64,000 nt of DNA from Cordilura impudica (Eukaryota; Arthropoda; Insecta; Diptera; Scathophagidae): positions 196,014,920-196,078,919 of the forward strand of contig OY821519.1 in assembly GCA_963682025.1 (NCBI GenBank), in the 5' to 3' direction. This document shows, piece after piece, positions 20,800 to 33,500 of this stretch. Both the position numbers and the translations under genes were made by a program. The number at the start of each line of letters is the position of its first letter. Within the stretch, counting starts at the first letter, position 1. The notes beneath the pieces were generated by a model that did no database searches, was not told the DNA's origin, and saw only the letters and a list, made by a program, of their open reading frames with translations.

Positions 20800-21598
20800 T
20801 TGTGATGATGTTACACACATCTTCATATATCTTTATTTATTTCATTTATTCATCTTTATTTGTTTATATTTTTTTTGTTTATTTTTGTTTACTATATGCA
20901 CATGCACATATTTATTTGTAATTATTTGTTTACATTTATTTATTTTTTTTTTTGCATATCTTTTCTTTTCATTCAACACATACCACAAAGTACACTAACC
21001 TTGGTTAAAGGGTTGAATTACAAAACAATAAATTATTGTGTAATTAAATATCACTGGAATGCAGAATGACAAATTTGTGAAAATTCAAATTGTGTCAATA
21101 ACCCATGACAAATAGGAATGTCACTCAAATTTTGAGGGGAAAAATTTAAATTGATTATTGAACGTTTTCTGATTGGCTATTGAGTCCAACGTTCAAAAAT
21201 CAATGAATTTGTAATATGCGAATGTAAAGAAAAGAGAAGACTATTATTTAAATTAAGTAAAAATATATTAAATTATAATGATATAAAAGACCAGCATTTT
21301 AAAATAAATAATCAATTATAATTCTGATTTGAAAGGGTTATAATTAAAACCAAACAGAGATTTTCTTTTTTTTTTTACTGGCATATTCTGCCAAAGGGTT
21401 CAAACATTGGCATAATCTGCCTACGTGCTATCTCTGTAAAACATTAAAAAAGTGCATCTAGCGTGCACGCGGGAACTGCTTTGAGGAAAGCACTTGACAA
21501 AATTCCTCCTGAGATTGGTCCGGTTCTCACCCAATCTTAGTGTCCTTTTGTACACCCTCATACACTATATGGCGATCCTGCCAAGCTAACACTATATC
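20800..21598. mobile_element. Unclassified insertion in host B
   Basis: Host A is continuous where host B has these ~800 bp. The segment starts TGTGATGATGTTACACAC and ends CACTATATCGT. Its right part (21360-21600) is less AT-rich, with ACTGGCATATTCTGCC and a CGTGCACGCGGG stretch, and resembles a LINE 3' UTR. I see no protein motif; the short frame at 20860-21069 is Phe/Ile-rich and not a gene. Confidence 0.35.
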
Positions 21599-21736
21599 GT
21601 AAATTTAAGAATTTTTTTTTGATTTACAAGCATTATAATTGTTTAAGGGGACAAAGTGATAATTAAAGAATGTATTATTTGAATGTTTACCACTGAAAAT
21701 TGAAAATCGAAAATAAAGACATGTTTCAGTTTGAAG

Positions 21737-22626
21737 TATCGTAGTAACTATCCGAAAGGAAAATAAATCTTATGGAGAAATAGCTAAGACAGTAATATTA
21801 AGTCGTGCTACTGTACAATCATTAGAAATTATAATAACACCAATAGTTCCAAAAATAAGCCGCGTTCTGGCAGACCAAAAAAGCTTTCGAGAGGCGATGT
21901 TACCAGCATTATTAAAGCAGTGAACCAGGATCCCAAAATAAGTGCACCAAAGTTGGCAGAAAACATCGCAAAATGTTCCAATGTAATGGACCATGGATTT
22001 AACAGCAGAGTAGCACGCAAAAAGCCACTAATTTCAGTGAAAAATCGTAAACTTTGACTTGAGTTTGCTAAAGCACTATAAAAAAGGGTATGGATTTTTG
22101 GAAGCGTGTTTTATTTACTGACGAAAGTAAGTATAACATTTTCGGAAGTGATGGTCGATCCAAAGTTTGGAGAAAACCAAACACTGCACTTGATACAAAG
22201 AATATAACTACAGTAAAACATGGTGGTGGGTTGTTTGGTTTTTGCCGAGGGTAATATCGACCGCTACCAATATAAAAACATAGAACAAAATTTAAAGGCA
22301 TCTGCTGACAGCTTGGGCTTGGGAAATCAATAGATTTTCCAACAAGACAACGACCCAAAGCATACTGCGCACGTTGTTCGAGAATGGCTTCTTTACTATG
22401 CCCCACGACAGCTGAATTTACCATCAAGTCACCAGACTTAATCCCAATAGAGCACATATGGGACATTTTGGAAAAATTGGTACGAAAATATGACATTAGT
22501 AGCCATGAAACATTAAAAACCGCCCTTATTCGTGCATGGGCCGAAATAACACCCGATATTACGAAGAATTTGGTGACATCAATGCCCCGTCGTCTTCAGG
22601 CCCAAGGTAGACCGACTAAATACTGA
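21737..22626 (+). pseudogene. Tc1-like transposase, broken
   Basis: Pieces in shifting frames read ENKSYGEIAKTVILSRATVQ (N-terminal helix-turn-helix), PRSGRPKKLSRGD (GRPR-like hook and linker), the HGGG block at about 22216, QQDNDPKHTA with the second catalytic Asp at about 22346, and SPDLIPIEHIW carrying the final Glu, then a C terminus to 22626. This order is the Tc1 DD34E layout. Several frameshifts and stops (for example near 22056-22080) make it inactive. Terminal repeats were not identified with confidence. Confidence 0.85.
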
Positions 22627-22863
22627 AAGTATTTTTGTTTTTATATATCAAATTTTGAAATAAAACTTATTTTTTTGCAGCTGTATGTAGACTTTTTCCT
22701 ATAAATTTTTAATGTTTTTGTTATTATTGTTTTTATTATGTTAATGAATTACTTTTTTTAATTTATGAATAAACTTATTTTTTAATGCCTTAAATATTGA
22801 CAATTTTTTTTTATATTTTCTTCACAGTCTTAAACACCTTAATGACAACGTGTATGTAGACTT

Positions 22864-23330
22864 TTTCCCTTGACATAACCCATAAAAACAAAGTTTTTAT
22901 TAAAACTTTTTCCTCTTATGCATATGGGTGTTGAATCTATCCGTGCCTGTGTGTGACTATTTTAAAATTAATCTTTGGTCACAAGTCTATGGACCAAGTA
23001 TCAGATTGATTGGATGAGGGGAAATGGGGTTTCAATCACTCCGTGACTATATTTTATTTATAAAGTTTTAGATCGATCGGATGAGGGAAGTGAGGTTTTA
23101 ATCTCTCCGTGACTGTCATAATCTTTTTCACAGTAAGTCTATCGACCAAGTTTCAGATCGATCGGATGAGGGGATATAACATTTAGATCACTCCGTGACT
23201 GTGCGTGACTACCCCAAAATTAATCTGCAGTCACAACAAGACTATGGGCCAGATCAATTGGATAAGGGGGACTGGGGTTGCAGACAGACAGAGAGTGTGA
23301 GTTAAAAGAAAGAGTTTAAAAAAGAAAATA
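22864..23330 (+). repeat. Interspersed repeat with internal ~100-bp tandem units
   Basis: It starts TAACCCATAAAAACAAAGTT, contains repeated ATCGGATGAGGG / TCCGTGACT units, and ends GACAGACAGAG..TGAGTTAAAAGAAAGAG. A second copy lies at 62888-63225. Noncoding. Confidence 0.65.
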
Positions 23331-23999
23331 TAATGTATATTGAAAATTTTGTATAGAAAAAATATTTTCTTAATTTAATGTAAAAACATTTAAAAACATT
23401 TTTTAAACTTTTGTTAGTGAAATCGATGGAAATTCAAAATCGATCGGAATGGTTATTACTAAATCAAATCAAGGGAATTTTATATATTTGAAAATATCTT
23501 TTTCTTTAACAAAGTTTAAAATGCATGAGATTTTCTTTTTTGTAAGCCCTAAAAGAGTAGTACAGTGCTTAAAGTAAAATGTTTTTATATTCTATCGGGA
23601 ATAATTTAAATTCCGATACCTTTTACTCTACCAAATACCAAAACATAAATTTCGCACGTTTGACAAGACATTAGAAAATTTACCCAATTGTATTTAAGAA
23701 CATTCCATTTAAGCACTAAAGTTTAGTTTCACAAAAGTTCTTACGAGCAAAAAAATCTGCAGTCGTGATCAAAGTTAAGACAGTTATAATTTTTGGTATG
23801 ATGGTGGTACTCAGTAAGTACTGAAGCGATAAAAATATGAGTATGCTTTCAGGGACTTTAATTAGTATAATTTTTAAAATTATACTAAAATTCCTCATAT
23901 AAACAAATTTCGAATGATGTTAAGTAAATTCCGATACTTTATCGTTCCCGACTGCGGAAATATTCTCTTAAAACTTACACTACATAAAAAAACATGTAT
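23331..23999. other. AT-rich spacer, nothing recognised
   Basis: It holds only short frames. It lies downstream of the Harbinger-derived gene, and its 3' UTR must lie at the right end, but no AATAAA on the minus strand is placed convincingly. Confidence 0.4.
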
Positions 24000-25490
24000 T
24001 TAGTTTTTATTAACTGTATTTGATGAAGTTACTAATTGTGCTATTGTATCACGTTTAATTATAGCAGACCCAGAATCATTATAATACATGGTCACATTCG
24101 ATTCTACTTTATAATTATATTTTGAAAGTTCAACATTATCACTCCATTCTGCTGAATACTTCTGACCATCTTCTTCCAAAAGATTATGTAACGCGCAACA
24201 TGCCCTTACTATTAAACTCTTCGATTCCGGTTCTATAAACTCAGCTGAAGAAAGAATTTGCCAGCGGCCAAATAAACGATGTAAAGCAACTTCTCTAAAT
24301 ATGTTTAAGCTTTCAAATGACTTATTGAAATTATGCTCCCATGGCTCGCTAGGATTATCATATTTTTGCATAAGCCATGTACGTAAGGGGTAGAGTGGAG
24401 GAGCCACTATAAAGTATGGAACTAATGTATCATTTGGCAGTTTTTTCCAAGTAGTACTAATATCGTTAGGTGATCTAAGAAACATTGAAGGTTTTTGATG
24501 AGCAATTTCTACTTTACGAATTTGTAGTCGATAATCGATGCAAACTTGTACTATAACTCGATCCATGCCATACGCTTTATTGCGACCACAATAGGAAAAG
24601 GTGGGCAATTCGAAAACACTTAAAACACCAACAGCAAATGGAGCCATATTTGAAGCTCTTTGAAAGCCTGCAGCAATTTTATCTAGTTCCTGTTCATTTC
24701 TAGGCATTTTAAGCAGACTATCTGAGAATTCATTTAGGAAACATTCCACAAATTTATATAAAGAAGACCGAACAAATACTTGTTCTACATTAAATAGCAT
24801 GCCAACTCGACGAAAACTTGTACCCGTAGCAATTGTATAAATACACATGGCTATCAAGGATTCGTAATGCATATTGATGTCATTCATTGATGCCATTAGA
24901 CTGTTACATATTAAGGTAAATATACTTTTAGACATATGAAATGTATCCAACCATTGTTCTTCAGTAAAACTGCTCACGATGTCTTCATAAAAACTTAAGC
25001 CACCTTCTACACTTTCATCCTCATCGTCGTCACTGTCATTATTCCATTTACTTTCAATATTTTCTTTACATTTGTTATACTCTACAAATACTTCAGGCTC
25101 TAGCGCCAATGGCAAAAATTCAACAATTCTTATTTGCATTTCCATTAAGGATTGCAAGAAGAAATTTCTCAACGTACATTGTCTTTTTCGTAGACGTTGT
25201 TTGGCTCTTCTACGATTGAATAATATAATCCTTTGATAATTTTGTACATTTAACCTAAGCAGGGTAATTGCTTTTTTTAATTTATCTTGAAACTCAGGAT
25301 CATGATGGTTTTTAATTTTTCTATTCTTTTCTAGCACTCGAATTTGTGTTTCTACATCGGCGAGCGTTTCCCCGACTTCACAATTTTGATATTCTTCATC
25401 CAAATGTTCTTCTACCATTTCGTCTGCAATATGTAAAATTTAACGAACTATTTTAACCAACTATTTAATAAATTTACCTTCCGTATCCAT
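24000..25490 (-). CDS. Domesticated PIF/Harbinger transposase-derived gene
   Basis: It has two coding exons, 25490-25478 (ATGGATACGGAAG) and 25423-24000, with a 54-nt intron (GTAAAT to TTGCAG). The join is in phase and gives MDTEDEMVEEHLDE, 478 residues in all. The fold is that of DDE_Tnp_4 (HARBI1): an IYTIATGTSFRRVGMLFNV helix-turn-helix region at about 200-217, CIDYRLQIRKVEIAHQKPS at about 299-317, YPLRTWLMQKYDNP, FNKSF...FRE and RACCALHNLLEEDG. However, the first catalytic Asp (usual GxxDGTH) is replaced in GVLSVFELP, and the GDxxY Asp reads APPLY. Only the last Glu (FRE) remains. An acidic stretch (DSDDDEDE) lies at 134-142. A long open frame with lost catalysis and an intron argues for a host gene like the Drosophila PIF-like genes, probably DNA- or protein-binding. 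No terminal repeats are seen around it. Confidence 0.8.
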
Positions 25491-25862
25491 TATACATATT
25501 TGTCTTTCACTTTTATTAGTATAAGGAATAATCAAAATATTGCTAACCACAGGGCGATGCCGATAAAATATTTTAGACAGAGTTAAAGGTATGAATATTA
25601 AAATTAATTTGGAACTCCAATATTATTCCACACTTTTCACGGTTTTTTTAAATTGGAAATCAACGTTTATATAAACAGCCAACAAAGCATATTACCGATT
25701 TTTTTTTGTAAATCATACAAATTCAGAAGCTTTTGCTCAGATTATTAAGCATACTAAGGTAAAAATTTATTTAATAAATATAATGTCATTGAGAAAAATA
25801 TTTTTAATTTTCTTAATATATTTTTATAGTCTCAAAAATTTTGTTTAATAGTGCGTTTTCAT

Positions 25863-26529
25863 CTAAGAAAATCTAGTATATACGAGATTTCGAGCGAAAT
25901 CTAGCTAATTTTTACTAGATTTTCCATACAAAACAAAATCTAGCTCGTTACAAGATTTGTGCAAAACCTCACAAAATCTTGTCAAACTTGGGCACTACCA
26001 AATGATACTACTGTATTTTTTTAAATATTGTAGTAGAAAATTACAACGCAGTGACTGAAAAATTGACATTTAAAAACAAAAACAAAGCAAAAAAATTGAA
26101 CAAAAAGGAAATAAAATATTAATTATTAATAAAACTGACGATCCTAAAATAAAAAAATATTTAGTAATTGAAAAGTTATAATATTTTATACTTATATGTG
26201 CCCATTCCCATCTGCTACATATTAATTGTGCAAAATTCATTTGCTTTTGTTGTTCAAACAATACATTTAACAAATGCGGATGTGTTTTTTCGCAAACTTT
26301 CTCTTTCAACTTGTGCTTTTTTCACTCTTGATGCATAATATAACAATAAAATCCATATCTCCATTTTCCTATTGTTTTGAATATTTTTGGTATTTCTAGT
26401 TCATATGATTTATTTTAATAAGCTGCTTATTGTTGTGGAAACAAAATCTCACAAAATGTCAAAAATTTAGATGTAAACGGTATAGATTTTGAAATAGATT
26501 TCAATTAAAATCTACTAGATTTTGCTTAG
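25863..26529. mobile_element. Possible TIR element upstream of the Harbinger-derived gene
   Basis: The left end CTAAGAAAATCTAGTA matches the complement of the right end (CTAAGCAAAATCTAGTA), and AAATCT-rich motifs continue inward. The target duplication is unclear. No coding capacity: the minus-strand frame at 26070-26309 is not recognisable. Confidence 0.4.
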
Positions 26530-27321
26530 TGTTGGTTTACACATGAAAGTTTTCTTGCTGAAAGTCTTGAGTTTATAGGTAAGAGGGAGAGAAGAATGGC
26601 AGGGGTACATACTTTCATGTACTCTGAAATTCTCTTTTGTTTCTTACTTCGTAATTTTCAAAATGAAGTTCTTTTACGTTTTCTTTAATTTTTATGTTCG
26701 TTTGTGTTAAGAAAGATAATAAATTGAAATAAAGTTAATTTAATGAAATAAAATGATAAAAATAAATAGATAAAATGATAAAGTAAACATGAACAAATCT
26801 TGAATTTCAATACAAAAATTTTAGTGTGTAGACACGGATAAAAGTTTAAAAGAGAATTTCAGACAGTTTCAGAAAGAAAAATTTCCTGTAAATGCACTAT
26901 AAGTTCAAAATTGTCATTAAATTTTATAAACGACAAATAACTATGTAGCAAACTTGGCAGCTCTTGTTTTAAACAGGTGTTCTTTTCGTATTCCTTTCCA
27001 ATTACATTCTAAACAAATAAATCATGTGTTTATTACTACAAATTTTTTGTTTACGTTTAGTAAAAGAAAGAAAATTAAATTAAAAAAATATACGCAGACG
27101 CAAAATATAACAAAAGAAAAACAGGACGATAAAGTCAAATGAAGAAAATTTGTTACAAGAAATTTTCACAAATCAAATAAGGGCAAATTTCGCTCAAGCA
27201 CGCGATTATTAATTAGAAATTTGATTTTAAACCAACGTAAAAATTTGTCAAATACGAACAAATCAAAGAACTAAAAATTGATTGAAAACAAGGTTATAGA
27301 AATTGTGCTGAGAAAACAGTT

Positions 27322-27549
27322 ATGGCTACTGGTGGAACTACTAATATAGGCGGTAATGGTGGAGCAACTGTCACAAATATTCATTTACAATCATTACAAA
27401 CGTTCCATCAACGTTGTGGCCGTCGTATAACGCTAACCAACGGCAATCGTACTGCTAAACGTTCTGTAAGAGATTTCAGTCATGCTTTAGTATTTAGTTC
27501 AGAACCATTAATTGATGATGTTATCTTTGAAGTTGTTATAGAGAAAAAG
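27322..27549 (+). CDS. Neurl4: Neurl4 coding exon 1
   Basis: It starts at ATGGCTACTGG and opens with a Gly/Thr-rich head ([14 protein letters not shown]). It encodes the first half of NHR1 ([18 protein letters not shown]). It ends in phase 0 at GAGAAAAAG before GTAAGC. Confidence 0.93.
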
Positions 27550-30500
27550 GTAAGCGTATTTTATTTTCAATGCAGGATATGTCTGACAAAATTCAAACAA
27601 AGAAGCCATTGAAATTATATGATTTTTATGTTTTTGTATATGTATATTTTTTTAAATTTTTTTGTTTTCAACAGAATCATTCTTGGGGTGGTAGTATAGA
27701 GATTGGAGTTACTTCTGAATCGCCAGAAAAGTTAGAATTACCCTCATGTGCTACGGTGATGCGTAATGGTACTTGGGTTATGTCTGGTATCGATGTTCGC
27801 AAAGATGGTTTGTGTCTTACGGAATTTTATGGTACCGATTTGGAGACTTTAAATGAAAACGATCGTGTTGGTGTTATGCGTACCACCAACAATGAATTGA
27901 TCTTTTATGTTAATGGTGAGCCACAAGGTGTGGCAGCCCGTAATATGCCAAAGCCATTATGGGCATTGGTGGATCTATATGGACGTTGCATACAAGTTTC
28001 GATATGTCCTACAGATGCTAATGGTTGTTGTGGGGTAAGTTAAAAAAAAAAAATTAAGTAAGATATATTGTAAGGTCCCAATAAAGCGTAAGTTTTGTGT
28101 ACGAAAAAATTCTTAACATATATTTTCATCTGTAAAAGTTTACTTAATTACATTTATTAAAAATTTTTATGATGTAGTATTATCAATATTAATAATTATT
28201 TTTCTTTAAAATGGATTGTGAAGGAAAAGTACATTAAAAAAATTAGAATTTTTAATAAAATTACGAAACTGGCTTTTAAAAGTTTCTTGTGAGGCAAACA
28301 TTTCTAGGGAAACGGGTTCCCTGATTTATTAAAAACCATAACGAACGTCTTACTATTCAGAGAAGCTGGCAAAAAAAATTGGCTATACTGACCCTAATAT
28401 GGTTAGAGAAATTGTGGCAATTTTTGAGAAAAATCCGAATATGTCGAGTAGCAAAGCAGTTCAAAAAAATCAATTTCTCGGAGCCTTTCGTAACAAAAGC
28501 GCAAAAGGAGGCAGGCCTCTAACCGTGTTAGGTAAAAAAGATAACGGATCGAAACTTCAAAAAAATATCGAGACAAAAGAACGTACTAAAAAAATTAATT
28601 CATCAACAAGTATGAATGCAGCGCAATGAAGCATATGTGCTTGGCAACTTATCAGAGCCCCGAGGAGTGGTATTTACGTAAACGCTGCTAGAGGGAAGGT
28701 CCGTGAAAAATTTAAGGCACAGAAAAATGAGGTTCCTGAAAATTTTTTATTTAGGCAGGCTATTTGTTATTGTGGAAAAAACAGTTCGTATGTGACATCG
28801 GGTACGATTAATACTGATTTCTACATTAAAAAATGCTTGTAGAATAGACTATTTACAGTACTAAAGCAGCCCAAGATATTTACGCTTTTTTTTGGCTGAT
28901 CTTGCATCATGTCATCAGAGAAAATCAGTTCCAATCTAATTCTCTTTACGAACGGTCGTGTAAATAATTAAAGCGCTTAGAGTATAACTATTTAAAATTA
29001 ATAACAAGTGTATATTTTTGTTTTTGCAATTGCCTATTCTTGATCTCATTTGAACTGACGTGGTAGTCAATTCAGCTTAAAACAGGAATAAAAAATCTAG
29101 CGATGGCCCGAGGGGCCAAATCTTCAATGTAAGCTCCTTGCCAACAAGAAGATGACAAAACTTCCTCCGGGTTTTAACCCGAATATCGCGTCAACTTCAA
29201 GCAACAGATTTAGCCTGCTTGCTGGCCTTAATGATATGGACGTAACTCCTATATCAAATATTAACGAGGTTAAACAACACAAACCTCCACCTATTGTTGT
29301 TGAAGCTAACGCCTCATTTACAGAAATACAAAAACTACTTGGTAAAGATTGTATTTTCAAACGTACTTCAATTGGTACTAAAATGTTTGCTCCAAGTAAA
29401 GAAATGTACGAATGCTACAAGCAAATTCTTAAAGAGAGTAAGTTGGAGTTTCACTCTTATGGCTCCAAAGATAATAGGTTATACACCACTTTTTTACATG
29501 GTTTACCCCGCATAAAAACTGAGGACATCACCGCAGAGCTAAAAAACTACAACCTGTCCCCTTCTTCAGTAGCTGAAATGATCACCAAATTCAGTTCGAA
29601 CAACAATGCAGTTTACAAAGTTCAATTTGTACGTAAAAATTTTAACCCAACTGCCTTAAGAAACGTAAGAACAATTTCAAATATTATAATTTCCTGGAAA
29701 AAATACAAATCTAGATCCAGAAATAAACCAACTCAATGCTGGAACTGCTTAATGTATGGCCATGGAGGTGAACATTGTCATCGTAGTGCTGCGTGTATGA
29801 TATGTGCAGAACAACATCATACAAGTGTGTGTCCGTTTAACACAAATGAAAAAAGACCAGCTGTTTTTACATGCTTTAATTGCAAAAAACATGGAAAAGA
29901 GAGAACTGATCACTCTGCAAACGACATCAATTGTCCGTTACGTTCTCTCTATTTGGAAACTAGAACAAGAGTAACTTCTAAAAGTCAGAACAATAGCAGA
30001 CAACAACAACAAAATAACTCATTTCAATTAAAGGTAGGAGATTTCCCTAATTTAAGAAACAACAACTCAAATTGTAATAATAACATCAATAATAATACAA
30101 TAAATAACAGCAAAGCCACATATGCTAACCAGCTGAGAACAAACAACGATTTATTTAGCATCGATGAGCTTTTTGATATTTTCACTACAGCTATGGATGA
30201 TTTGCATAGGTGCACTTCAAAAGTACAACAAATCAAAGTTGTAATGTCAATGGTAGAATACGCCCATGGATTATACTAATAATTTAAACGAATTCAAAAT
30301 GCTTCACTTGAATGCTAATGGCATTTCAAACTTTTCTAAATTAAAACAATTTGAGATACTAATTGAACGAGAAAATATTAAAATAGCGTCTTTGAATGAA
30401 ACATTTTTTTCAGAAAATCATAGACCCTACTTTAAAAATTATTATTTATATAGAAGTGACAGAACAGATGCAAGAGGAGGAGGAGTAGCTCTGTTAATTC

Positions 30501-33500
30501 ATAAATCTGTCGCTCATAAAAACCTCTTTATATCAAACACCTCATCAATCGAAAACATCTCAATTGAAGTTATTATAAATAATAGACCTATTGTTGTATC
30601 TTCGTTATATTCACCAAGATATACCCATAACTTCTGTGCTGATATATTGAACCTAACACCTTCCTCCAAAGAATATATAGTTTTTGGTGACCTAAATGCC
30701 AAACATTGTTCATGGAATTGTCGTTCAAATAATACTGCAGGAATCGCACTCAACAACCTACAGCAATCAAGCAATTTTTTTATTCACTATCCTAATAGTC
30801 CAACCCTATTCCCCCATCAACACAATCGCGAAGCATCCACAGTCGATATTATTTTAAGCAACTCTGCTTTAAATATAGATGTAAAAACAATGGATTACGA
30901 AATACCATCAGACCATCGCCCCATTATATGTATACTTAAAAGGTCAATGGCCTTGCAGGTTGACCTCAATTATTATGATTATAGTGCAACCAACTGGAAC
31001 ATTTATATGAATTTTTTAGACAATAAAATCACGTTATATTCCGATATATACAATAACAAGGCAGTAATTGATAAGGAAATCCAAAAATTTATAAATGTAG
31101 TTTTCGAAGCAATGCGATGTGTCTACACCTAAAATAACTCAACAAAATAATTACACATTACCAGAAAGTACTGTGAAATATATAAAACTAAGAAGCTTTA
31201 AAAGAAAAAGCCAACGATCTTCAAATATAGCCGAGCAAACTTTTTATAATCAATGTACTAAGTTTCTAAGTAACATGATTGATAAAAGTATTAATTCGGA
31301 GCGCAATAAGAAATGGTGTCAATTATTATCCAATTTAAAACCAGGTGATAAATCATTTTGGAAAATAAGCAGGAACTTGCGAGGAAAATAAAAAAAATCA
31401 AATCTCTCACTTTAAAGTTGGAAATACAAAAATAACATCTGATAAGGACAAGGCTGAAGTCCTGGCAAATACACTTGCCCAAGCAAATAACCTCACTTCG
31501 AACTACAACCACTCGGCAGATACACTAATAAATACAACAGTAAATAATTTTAAGAAGGAAAATCCCAGTTCTAAATCTGCAATTTATACATCTCTTGAAG
31601 AAGTAATGAATATTGTCTCATCAATAAAACCCTCAAAATCCCCTGGTTTTGACAATGTTCCGAACCTGCTCTTAAAGAAACTACCACTCAAAGCTCTAAA
31701 ATTACTGGTTATAATATTTAACAGCTGAATCAAACTCAACTATTTCCCAAACCATTTCAAAAATGCTAAGGTTATAGCTGTCAACAAACCTAGTAAGCCA
31801 AAAAATAACCCAAATAGCTATAGACCTATCAGTTTATTAAGTAACTTAGGTAAAATATTTGAAAACAAGTAAGAGTGTTAAATTCGGCTATGCCGAATCT
31901 TTGATACCCTCCACCTGGGTTTTACGTTTACATTAATATCTGGACTTCTTGCACTATTTGTAACAAATGTATATAAAATATTTGAGTATGTAAACACTTT
32001 GATAAACCTATTACTGAATTATTACAATAAATGCTCTGAATTTTCAGCATTTTATAGAGGTGTCTACATATATTAGGTCATAAATTGGCACAATGACTCC
32101 CGATTTATACCATTTTAAATACTAACCTGATCCAGATAATTACAAACAATATTAAGTTTAACCAGGTAAATGGTTTATTTTGTAATTTTCTTTTTAATTT
32201 AAATTTTTTAATATAAAGGTGCATTTTATTTTTTACAAACCTTTTCAATTTTCCAGACCTATTAGTATATGGCACATTTGTGAGTCCACAAAGATCAACT
32301 TTCAACTCTTACTTCTTTTTATTGTATTAAATCTATCTTTGTGTCTTTAAATTAATTAAGATAATTAAGATGAAAATATTTAACAAACTGTTTTTTTTAG
32401 TTAATATCTGAACATTTTACTGATACAAGACAAAACTAAAACTGCCAAAAATTTCAGTCAAAACTATTTTGATTGTATTTGTTAAATATCGCATAATTTT
32501 TTTCAATTTTAAACTTTAAAGTCTTTTTAAGTCTGGTAATAACTCTATAATATGAAGGAAGTAAATATGTGGATTCTTTAATAACAATGACAAGTATAAA
32601 AAAAACACTTTTTTGTGCATTACATTAAAATATTATAATTAATTTTAGAAACATAATTAATTTTAGAAAAATGTCCGATTCGTTTTTCGATGATGCTGAA
32701 AACATATCAAAGAAATACAGAACATAAATCAGATCTAAGTATACATGCTTATAACCACTGCTATAAAAAATCTTTTAAAACCAACAGTATTGCCATAATT
32801 TGAAATTGTAAAGATGCTAAATTGCAAAAAAAAGATGCTTAAACGTACTGGATGCTAAATTCTTTTTTCAAATTTCATTACCTTTATACTGAAAAATTAT
32901 ATACTTATTAATAAATTCTTTGGTTTTTAAATCGAAAAATTAATATAAAACATATGTTTCGATTTATATTTTTTAAATTTTAATTAAAATTATTTTGGAT
33001 TTCATCTGAAATTTTTATTAACATCAAATTGAGTTTATTTTAAACTTAAATTAAATATTATTAATTTTAGAGGGATTTTTTTTTTATTTAAAATATAACA
33101 GAAATTACATTATCAAAAGATACGATTATATTAGAATAATTGGTTCTTCAAGTTCTTCTTGGCTCTGATATTTTTCTGACGATCGACTCTTATCAACGAC
33201 ATCGGTATATTGTAAGTGTGACAGCACCGATTTTTCAATTTCAATCCTTCTTTTATACGTATTACAGAACATAACAACTCGGATTTTATTCTGTTCGAAG
33301 TTTGCTTTTAACTAAAGCCATTAAACTAAACAAACGTTCAACTTCGGCTTTTGAGAAAGACAAAACTAATATAGACAATACAAATATTGATAACTCCTAA
33401 AATGGATTTTCGCCAATAGAATTTTTCAATCCATAAAGAGGTTGTATTCAGTGTTGTATCCCAGTTTTGTTCTTTGATATAACTCCATTGGATTTGAATT

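Larger units (their letters stand above)
15530..21655. mobile_element. TIR element 'host B', split by the LINE and a second insertion
   Basis: The left end CAGCCCTGTTCTTGAAAC at 15530 repeats that of host A. The sequence follows host A to about 15829, is interrupted by a LINE (15830-20160), resumes at AGTTAAGAACCATATGTTATC, and follows host A again to about 20799. A further ~800-bp segment (20800-21598) then separates it from an AAATTTAAGAATTTTTT block that matches host A near 15340. The right terminal repeat is not recognisable. No coding capacity. Confidence 0.55.

Noticed and set aside
24000..25418. An active Harbinger transposon
   Set aside because: Two catalytic Asp positions are changed, an intron is present, and no terminal repeats with TTA duplications were found around the gene.
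26530..26870. A second TIR element next to 25863-26529
   Set aside because: The GTTTACACATGAAAG and GTGTAGACACGG stretches resemble each other in direct, not inverted, orientation, and no duplication was found.
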